A stretch of DNA of 64,000 nt. Origin: Azospirillum lipoferum 4B (GTDB lineage: Bacteria > Pseudomonadota > Alphaproteobacteria > Azospirillales > Azospirillaceae). The notes under the pieces are model-generated. The model made no database searches, was not told the DNA's origin, and saw only the letters and a list, made by a program, of their open reading frames with translations. This document shows, in pieces, positions 19,101 through 27,937 of this stretch. The stretch is taken from the NCBI RefSeq assembly GCF_000283655.1, contig NC_016623.1, positions 496,001 through 560,000 on the forward strand. Direction: 5' to 3'. Position 1 is the first letter of the stretch, and every line of letters starts with the position of its first letter. Position numbers and translations under genes: made by a program.

Positions 19101-19488
19101 GCTGGTCAGCGCCATTTCGGCGCGCAACGTGCTGGTGATGCTCGACACCTGCCATTCGGGCGCGGTGTCGGCGGGCACGGTCGACAAGCTGTACCAGGAC
19201 ATGGGGCAGCGCTACCTGCTGGCCGCCTCGTCGGAGCAGGAGGAGGCGCTGGACAGCTATGACGGCCGCAACGGCATCTTCGCCCATGCGGTGCTGGAAG
19301 GGCTGAAGGGCAAGGCCCTGCTGCCGGGGGACGAGGCGATCTACAACCTCACGCTCGGCCAGTATGTGAACCGGGCGGTGCCGCGTCTGGCGCGCGAGAA
19401 GAAGTGGAGCCAGTCCGCAATCTTCAAGACCGGCGGCAACGAGCTGAACCCCTTCCCGCTGGCGGCGCCGCAGGCCGGTCGACCCTGA
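16147..19488 (+). CDS. Exported WD40-repeat/caspase fusion protein
   Basis: About 1113 residues from ATG 16147 (a GTG at 16132 is also in frame). The signal peptide is VVLLGVLLCGAAVTFAARPVLA. Residues from about 45 to 550 carry a WD40-type propeller, seen as repeated blades such as TARVNRLASDAQGRLIATVS, VLNDLAFSPDGRFVAGAFGG and VSALAFAPDGRLATASFDG. A Pro/Ala-rich linker with Ig-like strands follows, in which SRAFARAK occurs twice (near 18172 and 18420). The C-terminal caspase domain has FVVGIDKYRPEG, His943 in YLAGHGVIV and Cys1002 in MLDTCHSGAV. It is followed by tssL on the same strand. The propeller probably recruits a substrate or partner; the target is unknown. Confidence 0.88.
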   Translation: MMAGCLSRLNARLRRGALSVVLLGVLLCGAAVTFAARPVLAADASTGAFLRIETGGHTARVNRLASDAQGRLIATVSNDKSLRLWARDGGEPLGVLRVPMEAGDEGALYAVALSADGSLAVAAGNTGASWGDGVTLYLFDVKAQRLKARLPGQPQVLNDLAFSPDGRFVAGAFGGTAGIRVWDSSSFKLVAEDAAYEARVSALAFAPDGRLATASFDGNVRVYDTAFKPKAKRKPGKGLPYSVAFSPDGALLAVGYADRAQVDVLAAADLKTRHTAKATGVTGGSFAAVAWDGTALVAAGTATLDGKHNVVRRWADAGKGAYTDTPAARDSVTHLLALPGGGVAFAAADPGWGVIDPAGRLQFARMGDVADYRDIHLGRFGLSDDGLVLEFGMEQGGRRPMRFDVLARSLTPAPDAQPGLARPAAEGPGIGVTDWRNTPNPKVNGQPVKLDSGEWARSATVLGRQRRVLLGGEFSLRLLDSAGAELARAEVPAAVWGVVASADGSVAVAALGDGTLRWYALSGGSRPLEELAALFPHRDGRRWVLWTPEAFFDHSESGGETLVGFHLNDPKKKGLQWVEFKQVYRVFNAPELVRSKLQQTGQAEIAARLSAIGDIRRLTQSRPQVTLLDYCTVPAASRGLALGTGATESAAPTPAPVPTPPAAETCHPLDMTPVSRAFARAKQPAPAVQAAAPAAASAKPVPQTPELEVAAEQPRLSVTLPEGIGAVRLRYRLADTGGGIGSVDLFLNGRNVSGQDKSRAFARAKEPAAAAQPANPAPAAADAPKDAGKDQPPTEERVSTVRLDPGSNRVQIRAFNGSDAIYERSPLVDFVLPKPAATADATTAADKTERAAPGKPRLIAFVVGIDKYRPEGTQLSFARADASSFAETLSGRVPADYDREQSLALSKALYDEEASRDAVIAGLEDIAAVAREEDTVVLYLAGHGVIVPSPKDPSVKLYHFITQNVTAATPQAIGEQGLSEKELNRLVSAISARNVLVMLDTCHSGAVSAGTVDKLYQDMGQRYLLAASSEQEEALDSYDGRNGIFAHAVLEGLKGKALLPGDEAIYNLTLGQYVNRAVPRLAREKKWSQSAIFKTGGNELNPFPLAAPQAGRP

Positions 19489-19659
19489 GCGGACGCTTGG
19501 GCCGGGAGTGCCGGGGGTACGACCTTTCGTCGTCGATGCCCCGGTGCCGTCCGCCAGAAATGGCCAGAAATGGCTAGGTAAACTTCGGTTGGTTCGTTCA
19601 CAGTGTTTACAAAACAGGGGCCGGACTGCTTTCGGGCCAGCTTGCGGATTGGGGTGGAC

Positions 19660-21045
19660 ATGCAAGGCGGCGATGAGTTTGGCGGCATGCCCGGACCGGA
19701 GACGGAACGCACGGTCCTGATGCCGACGCCGGGTGGCCGGCGCGCATCCGGTGCTCCCGGCGGCGGGGAACCGCCTGCCGCGGCGCGGGTGGAGGCTGTC
19801 GGCGTGCCGGGACCGGCGCTGGCCGGCATCTTCGCCGCCCGGTCGCCGCTTGCCGCCGCCGCCTCGCCGGTTCTGCTGCTGGCGGCGCGGCTGAACGACG
19901 TGACCGGGGTGCCGGATCTGGAATCGCTGCGCCAGCGCGTGATCTCCGCCCTGCGCGACTTCCAGCATTGGGTGACCAAGTCCGGCATGGACGCCGCGAC
20001 CCAGGCGACCTCCCATTACGCGCTCTGCGCCCTGATCGACGACATCGTGCTGAACTCGCAATGGGGCAGCCAGAGTTCCTGGACGCGCCAGAACGTCACC
20101 AGCATGTTCCACAAGAACGTCGTCGGCGGCGACCAGTTCTATGAACGGCTCGCCTCCGCCCGGCAGGATCCGGGCAAGTACGGCGACCTGCTGGAGCTGA
20201 TGTATCTCTGCCTGTCGCTGGGCTTCCGCGGCCGCTACCGCGTCGCCGGCCGGCAGGACAGCGAGCATGCCCGCATCCGCGAGGACGTCTACAACATCCT
20301 GGTCAAGCATCGCGGCTATGCCGACCGCATCCTCTGCCCGAACGCGGCGGCGCTGGCGATGGACTATCGTCCGCCGCGCAGTTCGCTGCCGGTCTGGGTG
20401 GCCGGGGCCGGCACCGCGCTGTTCCTGCTGCTGCTGTTCCTGGCGCTGAGCTTTCTGCTGAACGGCGCGTCGGACCGGCTGTTCGCCGGCATGGGCGGCC
20501 TGCCGCCGCATGGCGGCGTGGTGATCGAGGCGCCGGCCCCGGTCAAGCTGGCCGAAGCCGCACCGCCGCCGCCGCAGATCGCCCCGCCGCCGCCGCCGCA
20601 GACCACGCAGGTTCAGCGCGTGCGCAAGTTCCTGGAGCCGGAGATCGCCGAAGGGCTGGTCGAGGTGACGGAGGATGCGCTGTCCATCACCGTGCGCATG
20701 CGCGGCAGCAACCTGTTCGCCAGCGGCAGCGCCGGGCTGAACGACAAGGTGCGGGCATCGGTGCTGCGCGTCGGCCGCGCCGTGGCGGAGGAGCCGGGCG
20801 CGGTGCTGATCACCGGGCATACCGACAATGTGCCGATCACCGGCGGCGGGCGGCTGCGCTTCCCGTCGAACTGGCACCTGTCGAAGGCCCGCGCCGAATC
20901 CGTGATGGCGGAGTTCGACCCGCTCTTCGCCGACAAGTCCCGCCTGAAGGCGGAGGGCAAGTCCGATACCGAGCCGGTGGCGTCCAACGACACGCCCGAA
21001 GGCCGGGCGGCGAACCGCCGGATCGACATCATTCTCAGGAAATGA
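19660..21045 (+). CDS. tssL: T6SS membrane-complex protein TssL (DotU/IcmH) with C-terminal OmpA domain
   Basis: 461 residues from ATG 19660, preceded by GGGGTGG. The N-terminal about 70 residues are disordered. The DotU domain follows, with LLLAARL, DDIVLNSQWG, MFHKNVVGGDQFYERL and LLELMYLCLSLGFRGRYRV. One transmembrane helix (VWVAGAGTALFLLLLFLALSFLL) leads to a Pro-rich periplasmic linker and an OmpA peptidoglycan-binding domain (VLITGHTDNVPI, NWHLSKARAESV, NRRIDIIL). This is the extended TssL form that anchors the secretion channel to the cell wall directly. It is followed by tssM at 65 bases, so the two inner-membrane partners are co-encoded. Confidence 0.95.
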   Translation: MQGGDEFGGMPGPETERTVLMPTPGGRRASGAPGGGEPPAAARVEAVGVPGPALAGIFAARSPLAAAASPVLLLAARLNDVTGVPDLESLRQRVISALRDFQHWVTKSGMDAATQATSHYALCALIDDIVLNSQWGSQSSWTRQNVTSMFHKNVVGGDQFYERLASARQDPGKYGDLLELMYLCLSLGFRGRYRVAGRQDSEHARIREDVYNILVKHRGYADRILCPNAAALAMDYRPPRSSLPVWVAGAGTALFLLLLFLALSFLLNGASDRLFAGMGGLPPHGGVVIEAPAPVKLAEAAPPPPQIAPPPPPQTTQVQRVRKFLEPEIAEGLVEVTEDALSITVRMRGSNLFASGSAGLNDKVRASVLRVGRAVAEEPGAVLITGHTDNVPITGGGRLRFPSNWHLSKARAESVMAEFDPLFADKSRLKAEGKSDTEPVASNDTPEGRAANRRIDIILRK

Positions 21046-21109
21046 GCGGAGCCGTCCCGGACGGGGGCGGTGCCAGCGGCCGGAAAAGATCAGGGACAGG
21101 GGTATCGGA

Positions 21110-24100
21110 ATGAGTCGGCTGACCGCCATCTTGCTCTCCCGCGCAGTGCTGGGCTTCATCGGTGCGGCGATCGCGGCGGCGCTGATCGCGCTGCTGGCGC
21201 CGCTGGCCGGGCTGGAGATGCCCTGGCTGGCCGTGGCCGCCGCCGTGCCCTTCCCGATCCTGGCCGTCGTGCTGATCCTGCTGAAGCGCCGCGACGCCAA
21301 GGCCGAGGAGCGGATGACGGCGGAGTTGACCGGCGGCAGCGACGCGGCCCGCATGGCGGCGATGGACCAGGCCGACGAGGTCGCCGGCCTGCGCAAGACC
21401 TTCGCGGACTCGCTGGCCCTCTTGAAGGCCGGGCGCAAGCAGCGGGGGCTGGGCGACGGCTATCTCTACTCGACCCCCTGGTACGTCATCATCGGCCCGC
21501 CCGGTGCCGGCAAGACCACGGCGCTGTTGAAGAGCGGCCTGAACTTCCCGCTGGCCGACCAGACCGGGGCCAAGCCGCTGAAGGGCGTCGGCGGCACCCG
21601 CCAATGCGACTGGTGGTTCGCCGACGAGGCCATCTTCCTCGACACCGCCGGACGCTACACCACCCAGGACAGCCACGAGGCGGTCGACCAGACCGGCTGG
21701 GGCGCCTTCCTGAAGCTGTTGAAGGACGCGCGGTCGCGCCAGCCGATCAACGGCGTGCTGGTGGCGATGGCGGTGCCCGACCTCGCCGCCGCCGGGCCGG
21801 AGGAGCGGGCGCAGCATGCCGCCGCCATCCGCCGCCGCCTGCGCGAGCTGTACGAGACGTTGAAGGTCAAGGCGCCGGTCTATCTGCTGCTGACCAAGGC
21901 CGACCTGATCGCCGGCTTCAACGAGTTCTTCCACGACCTGAACCGCGACGAACGCCGGCAGATCGTCGGCGTCACCCTGCCGGCGGCCGAAAGCGAGCTG
22001 GGCGATGCCGGCATGGCGACGCTGGGCAGCGAGTTGGACGGCATCGCCGGCCGGCTGTCCGCCCGCGCGGTCGACCGCATCCAGCAGGAGCATGCGCAGG
22101 AGCGCCGCGGCGCCATCTTCGCCTTCCCGTCGCAGCTGGCCTCCTTGAAGGAGCCGCTGCTCGACTTCGTCGCCGCCGCCTTCAAGGCCAACCGCTATGA
22201 GCCGGCGCTGCGGCTGCGCGGCATCTATTTCACCAGCGGCACCCAGGAAGGCACGCAGATCGACCGGCTGATCGGCGGGCTGGCCGAGAGCTTCGGCCTG
22301 CCGGCGGCGCCCTTCCGCGGCGGCGCCGTCGCCGCCGGGCAGCAGCGCAGCTATTTCCTCGGCGGGCTGCTGAACGATCTGGTGTTCCGCGAGGCCAATC
22401 TGGTCGGCTTCGACCCGTCGGCGGAACGGCGGCGCATCTGGGTTCCGCGCATCGCCTACAGCCTGTTCGGGCTGGTGACGGTCGCCGCCACCGCCGCCTG
22501 GGTCGCCAGCTATCTCGGCAATGCCGGGCTGATCGACCGCGAACAGCAGGCGGTCGACGCCTATCGCCCGAAGGCGGAGGCGCTGGCCGCCGGTACCGTC
22601 GCCGACGACGACATCCGCCGCGTGCTGCCGGTGCTGAACGAGCTGCGCGCCCTGCCGGCCGGCCATGACACGTTGGCGCTGAAGCAGAAGCTTGCGCTCG
22701 ATTTCGGGCTCTACCAGGGCGACAAGCTGGAAGAGGCCGGCGACGCGCTCTACCGCCGCGCGGTCAACGGGCTGCTGGTTCCGCGCCTGCTGGTGCGGGT
22801 GCAGCGCGACCTGCGCGACCGGCTGGTCGCCGACGACGCCCCGGCGGTGGAGGCGCTGCTGCGGCTCTACCTGACGCTGGGCGGCGCCGGGCCGGTCAAT
22901 GGCGAGGAGGTGAAGGCCTGGACCGTGGGCTGGCTGCGCCGCGTCTCGCCCCCGCCGGGCGAGGACGAGACCAAGGCGCTCCTCGGCCACATCGATGCCG
23001 GGCTGGGGGCTCCCGCCGGGCTGCCGAAGGTCAATCTGGATGGCGAGCTGATCCGCCAGTCGCGCGAGGTGTTGGCCCGCACGCCGCTGGCCGCCCGCGC
23101 CTATGCAGCCATCCGCGACGGCGAGGCCGCGCGCAAGCTGCAGGAATGGCGCCCGACCGAGCAGGCCGGGCCGGAAGGCGACCGGGTGTTCCGCCGCTCC
23201 TCCGGCGCGCGGTTCAGCGACGGCATTCCGGGATTCTACACGCAACAGGGCTTCACCGGCGTGATGCTGCCGGGGCTGCCCGGTGCGGCGCGGTCGGTGC
23301 GCGACCTCAGCTGGCTGCTCGGCCCCCCGCGCGGGGAAGAGGCCGGGCCGGAGCTTGAGACGGCGGCGCTGACCCTGTATCTGCGCGACTATGCCGGGCG
23401 CTGGGACGCTCTGCTGAACGACATCACCCTGGTGCCGGCCGCCAACCCGCAGGCGCTGGCCGAAGAGGTCAACATCCTGTCCGGCCGCGCCTCTCCCCTG
23501 CAGAAGCTGCTGGCGGCGGTGGCGAACGAGACGACTCTGCAGCGCGTGCCGGAGGCGCCGGCCGGCGCCTCTCCGGCGGTGGCCGCCGTGGCCGCGGCGG
23601 TCGCCGACAGCGGCGTCGCCAAGCTGGTCACCCAGATGGTGGACGACCGGTTCCGCCCGCTGAACGACTTCACCCGCAACAGCGGCAATGCCCGGCTGGA
23701 GGAACTGCTGCGCCAGCTTGAGGGCGTGCATGCGGTGCTGGCGCGGCTGTCGCTGGGTACGGGCAGCGGGCAGAAGCTGTTCGATCTGGCGGCCAACGGC
23801 GGCGGCGAGGTATTCCAGAAGCTCGCCACCGACATGGCCTATTATCCGCAGCCGGTCCGCCGCTGGACCGAGGAACTGGTGGAGCAGGGCACGGCGCGGA
23901 CGCTGAGCGGCGCCCGGTCGCAGATCAACGCCGAATGGCAGAGCACGGTGCTGCCCTGGTGCCGCCGCTCGCTCGACAACCGCTATCCCTTCGTCAAGGG
24001 CGCCTCGGCCGATGTCGGCATGGATGACTTCGCCCGGCTGTTCGCGCCCGGCGGGTTGATCGACGCCTTCTTCGCCAACCGGCTGCGCCCCTTCGTCGAC

Positions 24101-24619
24101 ACCACGCGGGAGCCGTGGCGCTGGCAGCCGTCGGCCGCCGACCTCGGCATTCCGTCGTCGGTGCTGCCGGCCTTCCAGCATGCGGCGATGATCCGCGACG
24201 CCTTCTTCCCCGATGGCGGCCGGGTGCCCTCGCTGCGCTTCGAGCTGCGCCCGACCCTTCTCGGCGCCGGGGTGGAGCAGGTGGATCTGGACATCGACGG
24301 CCAGCGCATGACCTTCGCCCGCAACGCCACGCTGGCGCAGGGGCTGCAATGGCCGAAGCCGGGCGGGGCGGGCGACCTGCGCGTCACCTTCACCGGCCAG
24401 CCGACCGAACCGCCGGAGATGACCCAGCGCACCGGCAGCTGGGCGTGGTTCCGCACGCTGGACGCCAACCGCGGCCGCAAGGGATCGGTGCCCGACCGCA
24501 TCCCGCTCAGCTTCGGCGCCGGCGGCAAGTCGGCCAGCTTCGACGTGCGGATGACCAGCGCGGTCAACCCCTTCTCGATCCGCGACCTCAAGGACTTCCG
24601 ATGCCCGGACGGTCTGTGA
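21110..24619 (+). CDS. tssM: T6SS inner-membrane protein TssM (IcmF)
   Basis: 1169 residues. Two N-terminal hydrophobic helices (AVLGFIGAAIAAALIALLAP and LAVVLILL) come before a cytoplasmic NTPase-like domain with Walker A GPPGAGKTT (129-137, Lys135). Further family landmarks are WFADEAIFLDTAGRY (Walker B region), PVYLLLTKADLIAGF, and a third helix near AYSLFGLVTVAATAAWVASYLG. A long periplasmic region ends in the beta-domain that contacts TssJ (FSIRDLKDFRCP at the C-terminus). It forms the trans-envelope channel with TssL and TssJ; TssJ is not in this window. The Walker A motif is intact, which is not true of all TssM. Its stop overlaps the tagF start (TGATG). Confidence 0.96.
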   Translation: MSRLTAILLSRAVLGFIGAAIAAALIALLAPLAGLEMPWLAVAAAVPFPILAVVLILLKRRDAKAEERMTAELTGGSDAARMAAMDQADEVAGLRKTFADSLALLKAGRKQRGLGDGYLYSTPWYVIIGPPGAGKTTALLKSGLNFPLADQTGAKPLKGVGGTRQCDWWFADEAIFLDTAGRYTTQDSHEAVDQTGWGAFLKLLKDARSRQPINGVLVAMAVPDLAAAGPEERAQHAAAIRRRLRELYETLKVKAPVYLLLTKADLIAGFNEFFHDLNRDERRQIVGVTLPAAESELGDAGMATLGSELDGIAGRLSARAVDRIQQEHAQERRGAIFAFPSQLASLKEPLLDFVAAAFKANRYEPALRLRGIYFTSGTQEGTQIDRLIGGLAESFGLPAAPFRGGAVAAGQQRSYFLGGLLNDLVFREANLVGFDPSAERRRIWVPRIAYSLFGLVTVAATAAWVASYLGNAGLIDREQQAVDAYRPKAEALAAGTVADDDIRRVLPVLNELRALPAGHDTLALKQKLALDFGLYQGDKLEEAGDALYRRAVNGLLVPRLLVRVQRDLRDRLVADDAPAVEALLRLYLTLGGAGPVNGEEVKAWTVGWLRRVSPPPGEDETKALLGHIDAGLGAPAGLPKVNLDGELIRQSREVLARTPLAARAYAAIRDGEAARKLQEWRPTEQAGPEGDRVFRRSSGARFSDGIPGFYTQQGFTGVMLPGLPGAARSVRDLSWLLGPPRGEEAGPELETAALTLYLRDYAGRWDALLNDITLVPAANPQALAEEVNILSGRASPLQKLLAAVANETTLQRVPEAPAGASPAVAAVAAAVADSGVAKLVTQMVDDRFRPLNDFTRNSGNARLEELLRQLEGVHAVLARLSLGTGSGQKLFDLAANGGGEVFQKLATDMAYYPQPVRRWTEELVEQGTARTLSGARSQINAEWQSTVLPWCRRSLDNRYPFVKGASADVGMDDFARLFAPGGLIDAFFANRLRPFVDTTREPWRWQPSAADLGIPSSVLPAFQHAAMIRDAFFPDGGRVPSLRFELRPTLLGAGVEQVDLDIDGQRMTFARNATLAQGLQWPKPGGAGDLRVTFTGQPTEPPEMTQRTGSWAWFRTLDANRGRKGSVPDRIPLSFGAGGKSASFDVRMTSAVNPFSIRDLKDFRCPDGL

Positions 24620-25206
24620 TGGGCCTGTCTGCGATGGGAAACACCGGTTGTTTCGGGAAGCTGCCGGCGCGGGGCGATTTCCTGCTGCGCGGGCTGCCGC
24701 GCAGCTTCGCCGACCCGTGGCACGACTGGCTGCTCGACGGGTTGCAGGCCAGCCGGGCGGCGCTGGGCGAGGGGTGGATGGACCGCTACCTCAACGCGCC
24801 GATCTGGCGTTTCACGCTGGAGGCCGGGGTCTGCGGGCCGCAGGCGGCGGCCGGCGTGATGATGCCCAGCGTCGACAAGGCCGGGCGGCAGTTCCCGCTG
24901 GCGCTGGTCGCCCTGTTCGCCCCCGGCCGGACCGCCGCCGGGACCGAATCGGATGCCGCGTGGTTCGAGGCGGCGGAGGAATTGGCGCTGTCGGTCCTGA
25001 CCCACACGCTGGACGTGGAGGCCTTCGTCGGCTCCGTCGCTGCGCTGTCGGTGCCGCATTTGGCCGATGCGGCGCCTTCCACCGGCGCCCGCTGGTGGAC
25101 GCTGGGCGGGGAGGGCGTGGCGGAGCAGGGCTTCACCAGCGCCGGCTTGCCGCCGGCCGCGAACTTCGCCGATTTCCTGACCGGCCGTGCCGAGGAGGGG
25201 GCGTGA
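24619..25206 (+). CDS. tagF: T6SS-associated protein TagF
   Basis: 195 residues from the ATG that overlaps the tssM stop as TGATG; an ATG at 24601 would add six residues inside tssM. TagF landmarks: GCFGKLPARGDFLLRGLP at the N-terminus, then FADPWHDWLLDGLQASR, and PSVDKAGRQFPLALVA. In Pseudomonas and Agrobacterium, TagF proteins repress T6SS assembly after translation, in part by binding the FHA protein, which is also encoded here (28271). Its own stop overlaps the vgrG start in the same TGATG fashion, so tssM-tagF-vgrG are translationally coupled. Confidence 0.93.
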   Translation: MGLSAMGNTGCFGKLPARGDFLLRGLPRSFADPWHDWLLDGLQASRAALGEGWMDRYLNAPIWRFTLEAGVCGPQAAAGVMMPSVDKAGRQFPLALVALFAPGRTAAGTESDAAWFEAAEELALSVLTHTLDVEAFVGSVAALSVPHLADAAPSTGARWWTLGGEGVAEQGFTSAGLPPAANFADFLTGRAEEGA

Positions 25207-27269
25207 TGCAGTTCGTTCAGGACGACCGCCTGCTGTCGCTGGAAACGCCTGCCGGCCCCGACGTGCTGCTGGTGGAGCGGGTGCAGGGGCGCGAGGCGCT
25301 GTCCAGCCCCTTCCTCTACCGCATCGACGCGCTGGGACCCATCGAGCCGCTGGCAGCCGAGACCATCGTCGGCAACAGCGTCAACATCGGCTTCCGGCAA
25401 CTGGACGGCGAGCGCCACTATGTCAACGGCATCGCGCGCTCGCTCGGCGTCGGCGTGCCGGTGGGGCGCGACCAGCGTTACTACACCATCGAGGTGGTGC
25501 CCTGGCTGTCGCTGCTGTCCTACACCAGCGATTGCCGCATCTTCCACAGCCTGGGCGGAGGCGGGCCGACGACGGTGCCGAAGATCGTCGAGACGATCTT
25601 CCAGGAATTCGGCTTCTCCAACTTCGAATTCCGCAGCCTGAGCGGCACCTACCAGCCGCGCGAATATTGCGTCCAGTACAACGAGACCTATTTCGACTTC
25701 ATCAGCCGGCTGCTGGAAGAAGAGGGCATCTATTATTACTTCGCGCATGAGCGCGACCGGCACAAGCTGATCCTGTCCGACAGCGCCGCCGGCTATGCCA
25801 AGCTGTCGCCGGCCACCCTGCGCTTCAACCCCAGCGGCCAGTATGCCGACCAGATCGAGCGGTGGGAGCGGGTCTATTCCATCGCGTCGGGCCGCTGGGC
25901 GACCAAGGACTACGATTTCCAGGCTCCGCGCACGGCGCTGGACAGCGGCGAGGCGTCGGTCGCCAAGGTGCCGGTTTCGACCAAATACGAGCTGTTCGAA
26001 TATCCCGGCCGCTATGCCACGCGCGACGCCGGATCGGCGCTCGCCCGCCGCCGGATGGAGACGGAGGAGCGCGGGCTGGAGGGGGTGCGCGGCACCGGTG
26101 CCTGCCGCAGCCTGCACCCCGGCATGGTTTTCGCCCTGACCGACCATCCGACGGCGGCGGAGAACAACCAGCCCGTCGTGGTGGCGGAGCTGGAGTTCGA
26201 CGCCTGCAACGAGGGCTTCCTGCCCGGCGACAAGCGCAAGGCGTCCTACGGCAACAGCTTCCGCGCCCTGCCGGCGAAGGCGGTGGTGCGGCCGGCGCGG
26301 CGCACGCCCAAGCCGTCGGTGCGCGGCATCCAGACCGCCTTCGTCGTCGGCCCGGCGGGGGAGGAGATCTACACCGACAAGTTCGGCCGCATCATGGTGC
26401 AGTTCCATTGGGACCGCCGCGGCCGGTCGGACGAGAAAAGCTCCTGCTGGATCCGGGTGGCGCAAAGCTGGGCCGGGCACCAATGGGGCATGCAGACGGT
26501 GCCGCGCATCGGCATGGAAGTGCTGGTCGATTTCGTCGACGGCGATCCCGACCGGCCGATGGTGATCGGCGTGGTCAACAACGCCGACGCGCTGCCGACC
26601 TACGCCCTGCCCGAACACAAGACGCGCTCCGGCATCAAGACGCGCAGCTCGCCCGGCGGGCGCGGCTTCAACGAGATCCGCTTCGAGGACAAGGCGGGCA
26701 AGGAGCAGGTCTTCGTCCATGCCCAGCGCGACTACGACCTGCGCATCGGCCATGACAGCCGCAGCTCGGTGGCGTCCGGCCAGCATGTGAACGTCGCCGG
26801 CGGCCTGTGGGAATGGGTGGGCAAGAACCATCACGCCACGGTGGACGGCGACCATGTGGAGTCCATCGGCGGCGGCGTGTCGCGCACGGTCGGCGTCGAC
26901 CTGCACGACAAGATCGGCACCAACTATGCCGTCAATGCCGGGGCGAATTTGTGCCTGGAGGCCGGCGCCTCGCTGACGCTGAAGGTCGGCGGCAACTTCA
27001 TCACGCTGAGCCCGGCCGGCATCGCCATGAACGGCACCATGGTGCTGATCAACAGCGGCGGTGCGGCCAACGGGCTGAGCGCCTCGCCGGCCAAGCCGGA
27101 CAAGCCGTCGCCGGCCGACAAGGACAAGGGCGGGACGATCCCGGCCCCGCCGAAGGCCAAGCTGCCGCGCCCGGCGCAAAGTCACACCCCGAAGGCCGCG
27201 GCCCAGGCCATGGTGATGCGCAGCGCCGCCGCGTCCAACACGCCGCTGTGCGAGATCTGCCAGACATGA
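25206..27269 (+). CDS. vgrG: T6SS spike protein VgrG (TssI)
   Basis: 687 residues. The gp27-like base is at about 1-380 (LLVERVQGREALSSPFLYRIDAL, VQYNETYFDFISRLLEEEGIYYYF). The gp5-like OB fold follows (VVGPAGEEIYTDKFGRIMVQFHWDRRG, SCWIRVAQSWAGHQWGMQTVPRIGMEVLV), then the beta-helix needle with repeated VG/GG turns. A Lys/Pro-rich tail of about 70 residues ends in CEICQT. There is no enzymatic C-terminal domain, so it is a canonical rather than an evolved VgrG; the tail may hold an adaptor or cargo. It is translationally coupled to tagF upstream and abuts the DUF4123 adaptor gene downstream. Confidence 0.96.
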   Translation: MQFVQDDRLLSLETPAGPDVLLVERVQGREALSSPFLYRIDALGPIEPLAAETIVGNSVNIGFRQLDGERHYVNGIARSLGVGVPVGRDQRYYTIEVVPWLSLLSYTSDCRIFHSLGGGGPTTVPKIVETIFQEFGFSNFEFRSLSGTYQPREYCVQYNETYFDFISRLLEEEGIYYYFAHERDRHKLILSDSAAGYAKLSPATLRFNPSGQYADQIERWERVYSIASGRWATKDYDFQAPRTALDSGEASVAKVPVSTKYELFEYPGRYATRDAGSALARRRMETEERGLEGVRGTGACRSLHPGMVFALTDHPTAAENNQPVVVAELEFDACNEGFLPGDKRKASYGNSFRALPAKAVVRPARRTPKPSVRGIQTAFVVGPAGEEIYTDKFGRIMVQFHWDRRGRSDEKSSCWIRVAQSWAGHQWGMQTVPRIGMEVLVDFVDGDPDRPMVIGVVNNADALPTYALPEHKTRSGIKTRSSPGGRGFNEIRFEDKAGKEQVFVHAQRDYDLRIGHDSRSSVASGQHVNVAGGLWEWVGKNHHATVDGDHVESIGGGVSRTVGVDLHDKIGTNYAVNAGANLCLEAGASLTLKVGGNFITLSPAGIAMNGTMVLINSGGAANGLSASPAKPDKPSPADKDKGGTIPAPPKAKLPRPAQSHTPKAAAQAMVMRSAAASNTPLCEICQT

Positions 27270-27289
27270 ATCCGGGCATGGAGAGGGCG

Positions 27290-27913
27290 ATGACGGAGCT
27301 TTCCCCCCGCCGGTCACCGCAGGAGGTGGTCGCGCGCCTTGCCCATCATTTGTGGCCGCAGGGGGATGAGACGCGCGCTCTCTACATGATCGTCGACGCC
27401 GCGCGCGACCCCGGCCTCTATCCCGGCCTGCTGGCGCGGGAGGAGGAGGCCGACATGCGCTCCCTCTACCAGGGCGACACGGCGAGCGAGCTGGCGGAGG
27501 TGGCGCCCTATCTGGTCCGGCTGACGCGCGGCAGCGCCGTCGCCGACTGGCTGGTGGGGGAGGGCTGGGGACGTGGCTGGGGCATCCTGGTGCAGACCGA
27601 CGGCGACATCGACGCGGTGCGCCGCCATTTCCGCAAATTCACCATCGTCAACGGCGAGGGCGGGGCGGCCTATCTGTTCCGTTTCTACGACCCGGCGGTG
27701 CTTGGCAGCTTCCTGCCGATCAGCGACGAGGCCCAGCGCGCCGCATTGTTCGGCCCCGGCATCCGGTTCATGATGGAGGATGCGGGCGCCGACGCGCTCG
27801 TCCTGTTCGAATCGGTCAACGGCGACCTGCGCCGCGTCGAAATCCCGCTGCGGACCGCTCCGGGCGCCGCCCCGGGCGTCGTATTGGGTGCAGACGCGCC
27901 CCGAATCCGCTGA
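27290..27913 (+). CDS. DUF4123 T6SS adaptor/chaperone (Tap/Tec-like)
   Basis: 207 residues. The DUF4123 domain covers most of the protein: ALYMIVDAARDPGLYPGL, SLYQGDTASELAEVAPYLV, WGRGWGILVQTDGDIDAVRRHFRKF and YLFRFYDPAVLGSFLPI, ending at FGPGIRFMMEDAGADALVLFE. Such proteins load a specific effector onto the VgrG tip. ATG 27290 is chosen because GGAG lies 6 bases upstream; an ATG at 27266 overlaps the vgrG stop as ATGA and would add 8 residues. The gene is followed by a PAAR protein with no toxin domain, so the loaded cargo is not obvious. Confidence 0.9.
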   Translation: MTELSPRRSPQEVVARLAHHLWPQGDETRALYMIVDAARDPGLYPGLLAREEEADMRSLYQGDTASELAEVAPYLVRLTRGSAVADWLVGEGWGRGWGILVQTDGDIDAVRRHFRKFTIVNGEGGAAYLFRFYDPAVLGSFLPISDEAQRAALFGPGIRFMMEDAGADALVLFESVNGDLRRVEIPLRTAPGAAPGVVLGADAPRIR

Positions 27914-27937
27914 TCCCAAGGCCGGAGGAGACCGCCC

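Noticed and set aside
15775-21438. Antisense frame of almost 1900 codons opposite the lipoprotein, WD40-caspase and tssL genes
   Set aside because: It spans several real genes on the other strand and has low-complexity Gly/Arg/Ala/Gln composition, so it is a shadow of codon bias.
21035-24349. Long antisense frame opposite tssM
   Set aside because: tssM is certain from Walker A and IcmF landmarks; the antisense product has no recognisable feature.
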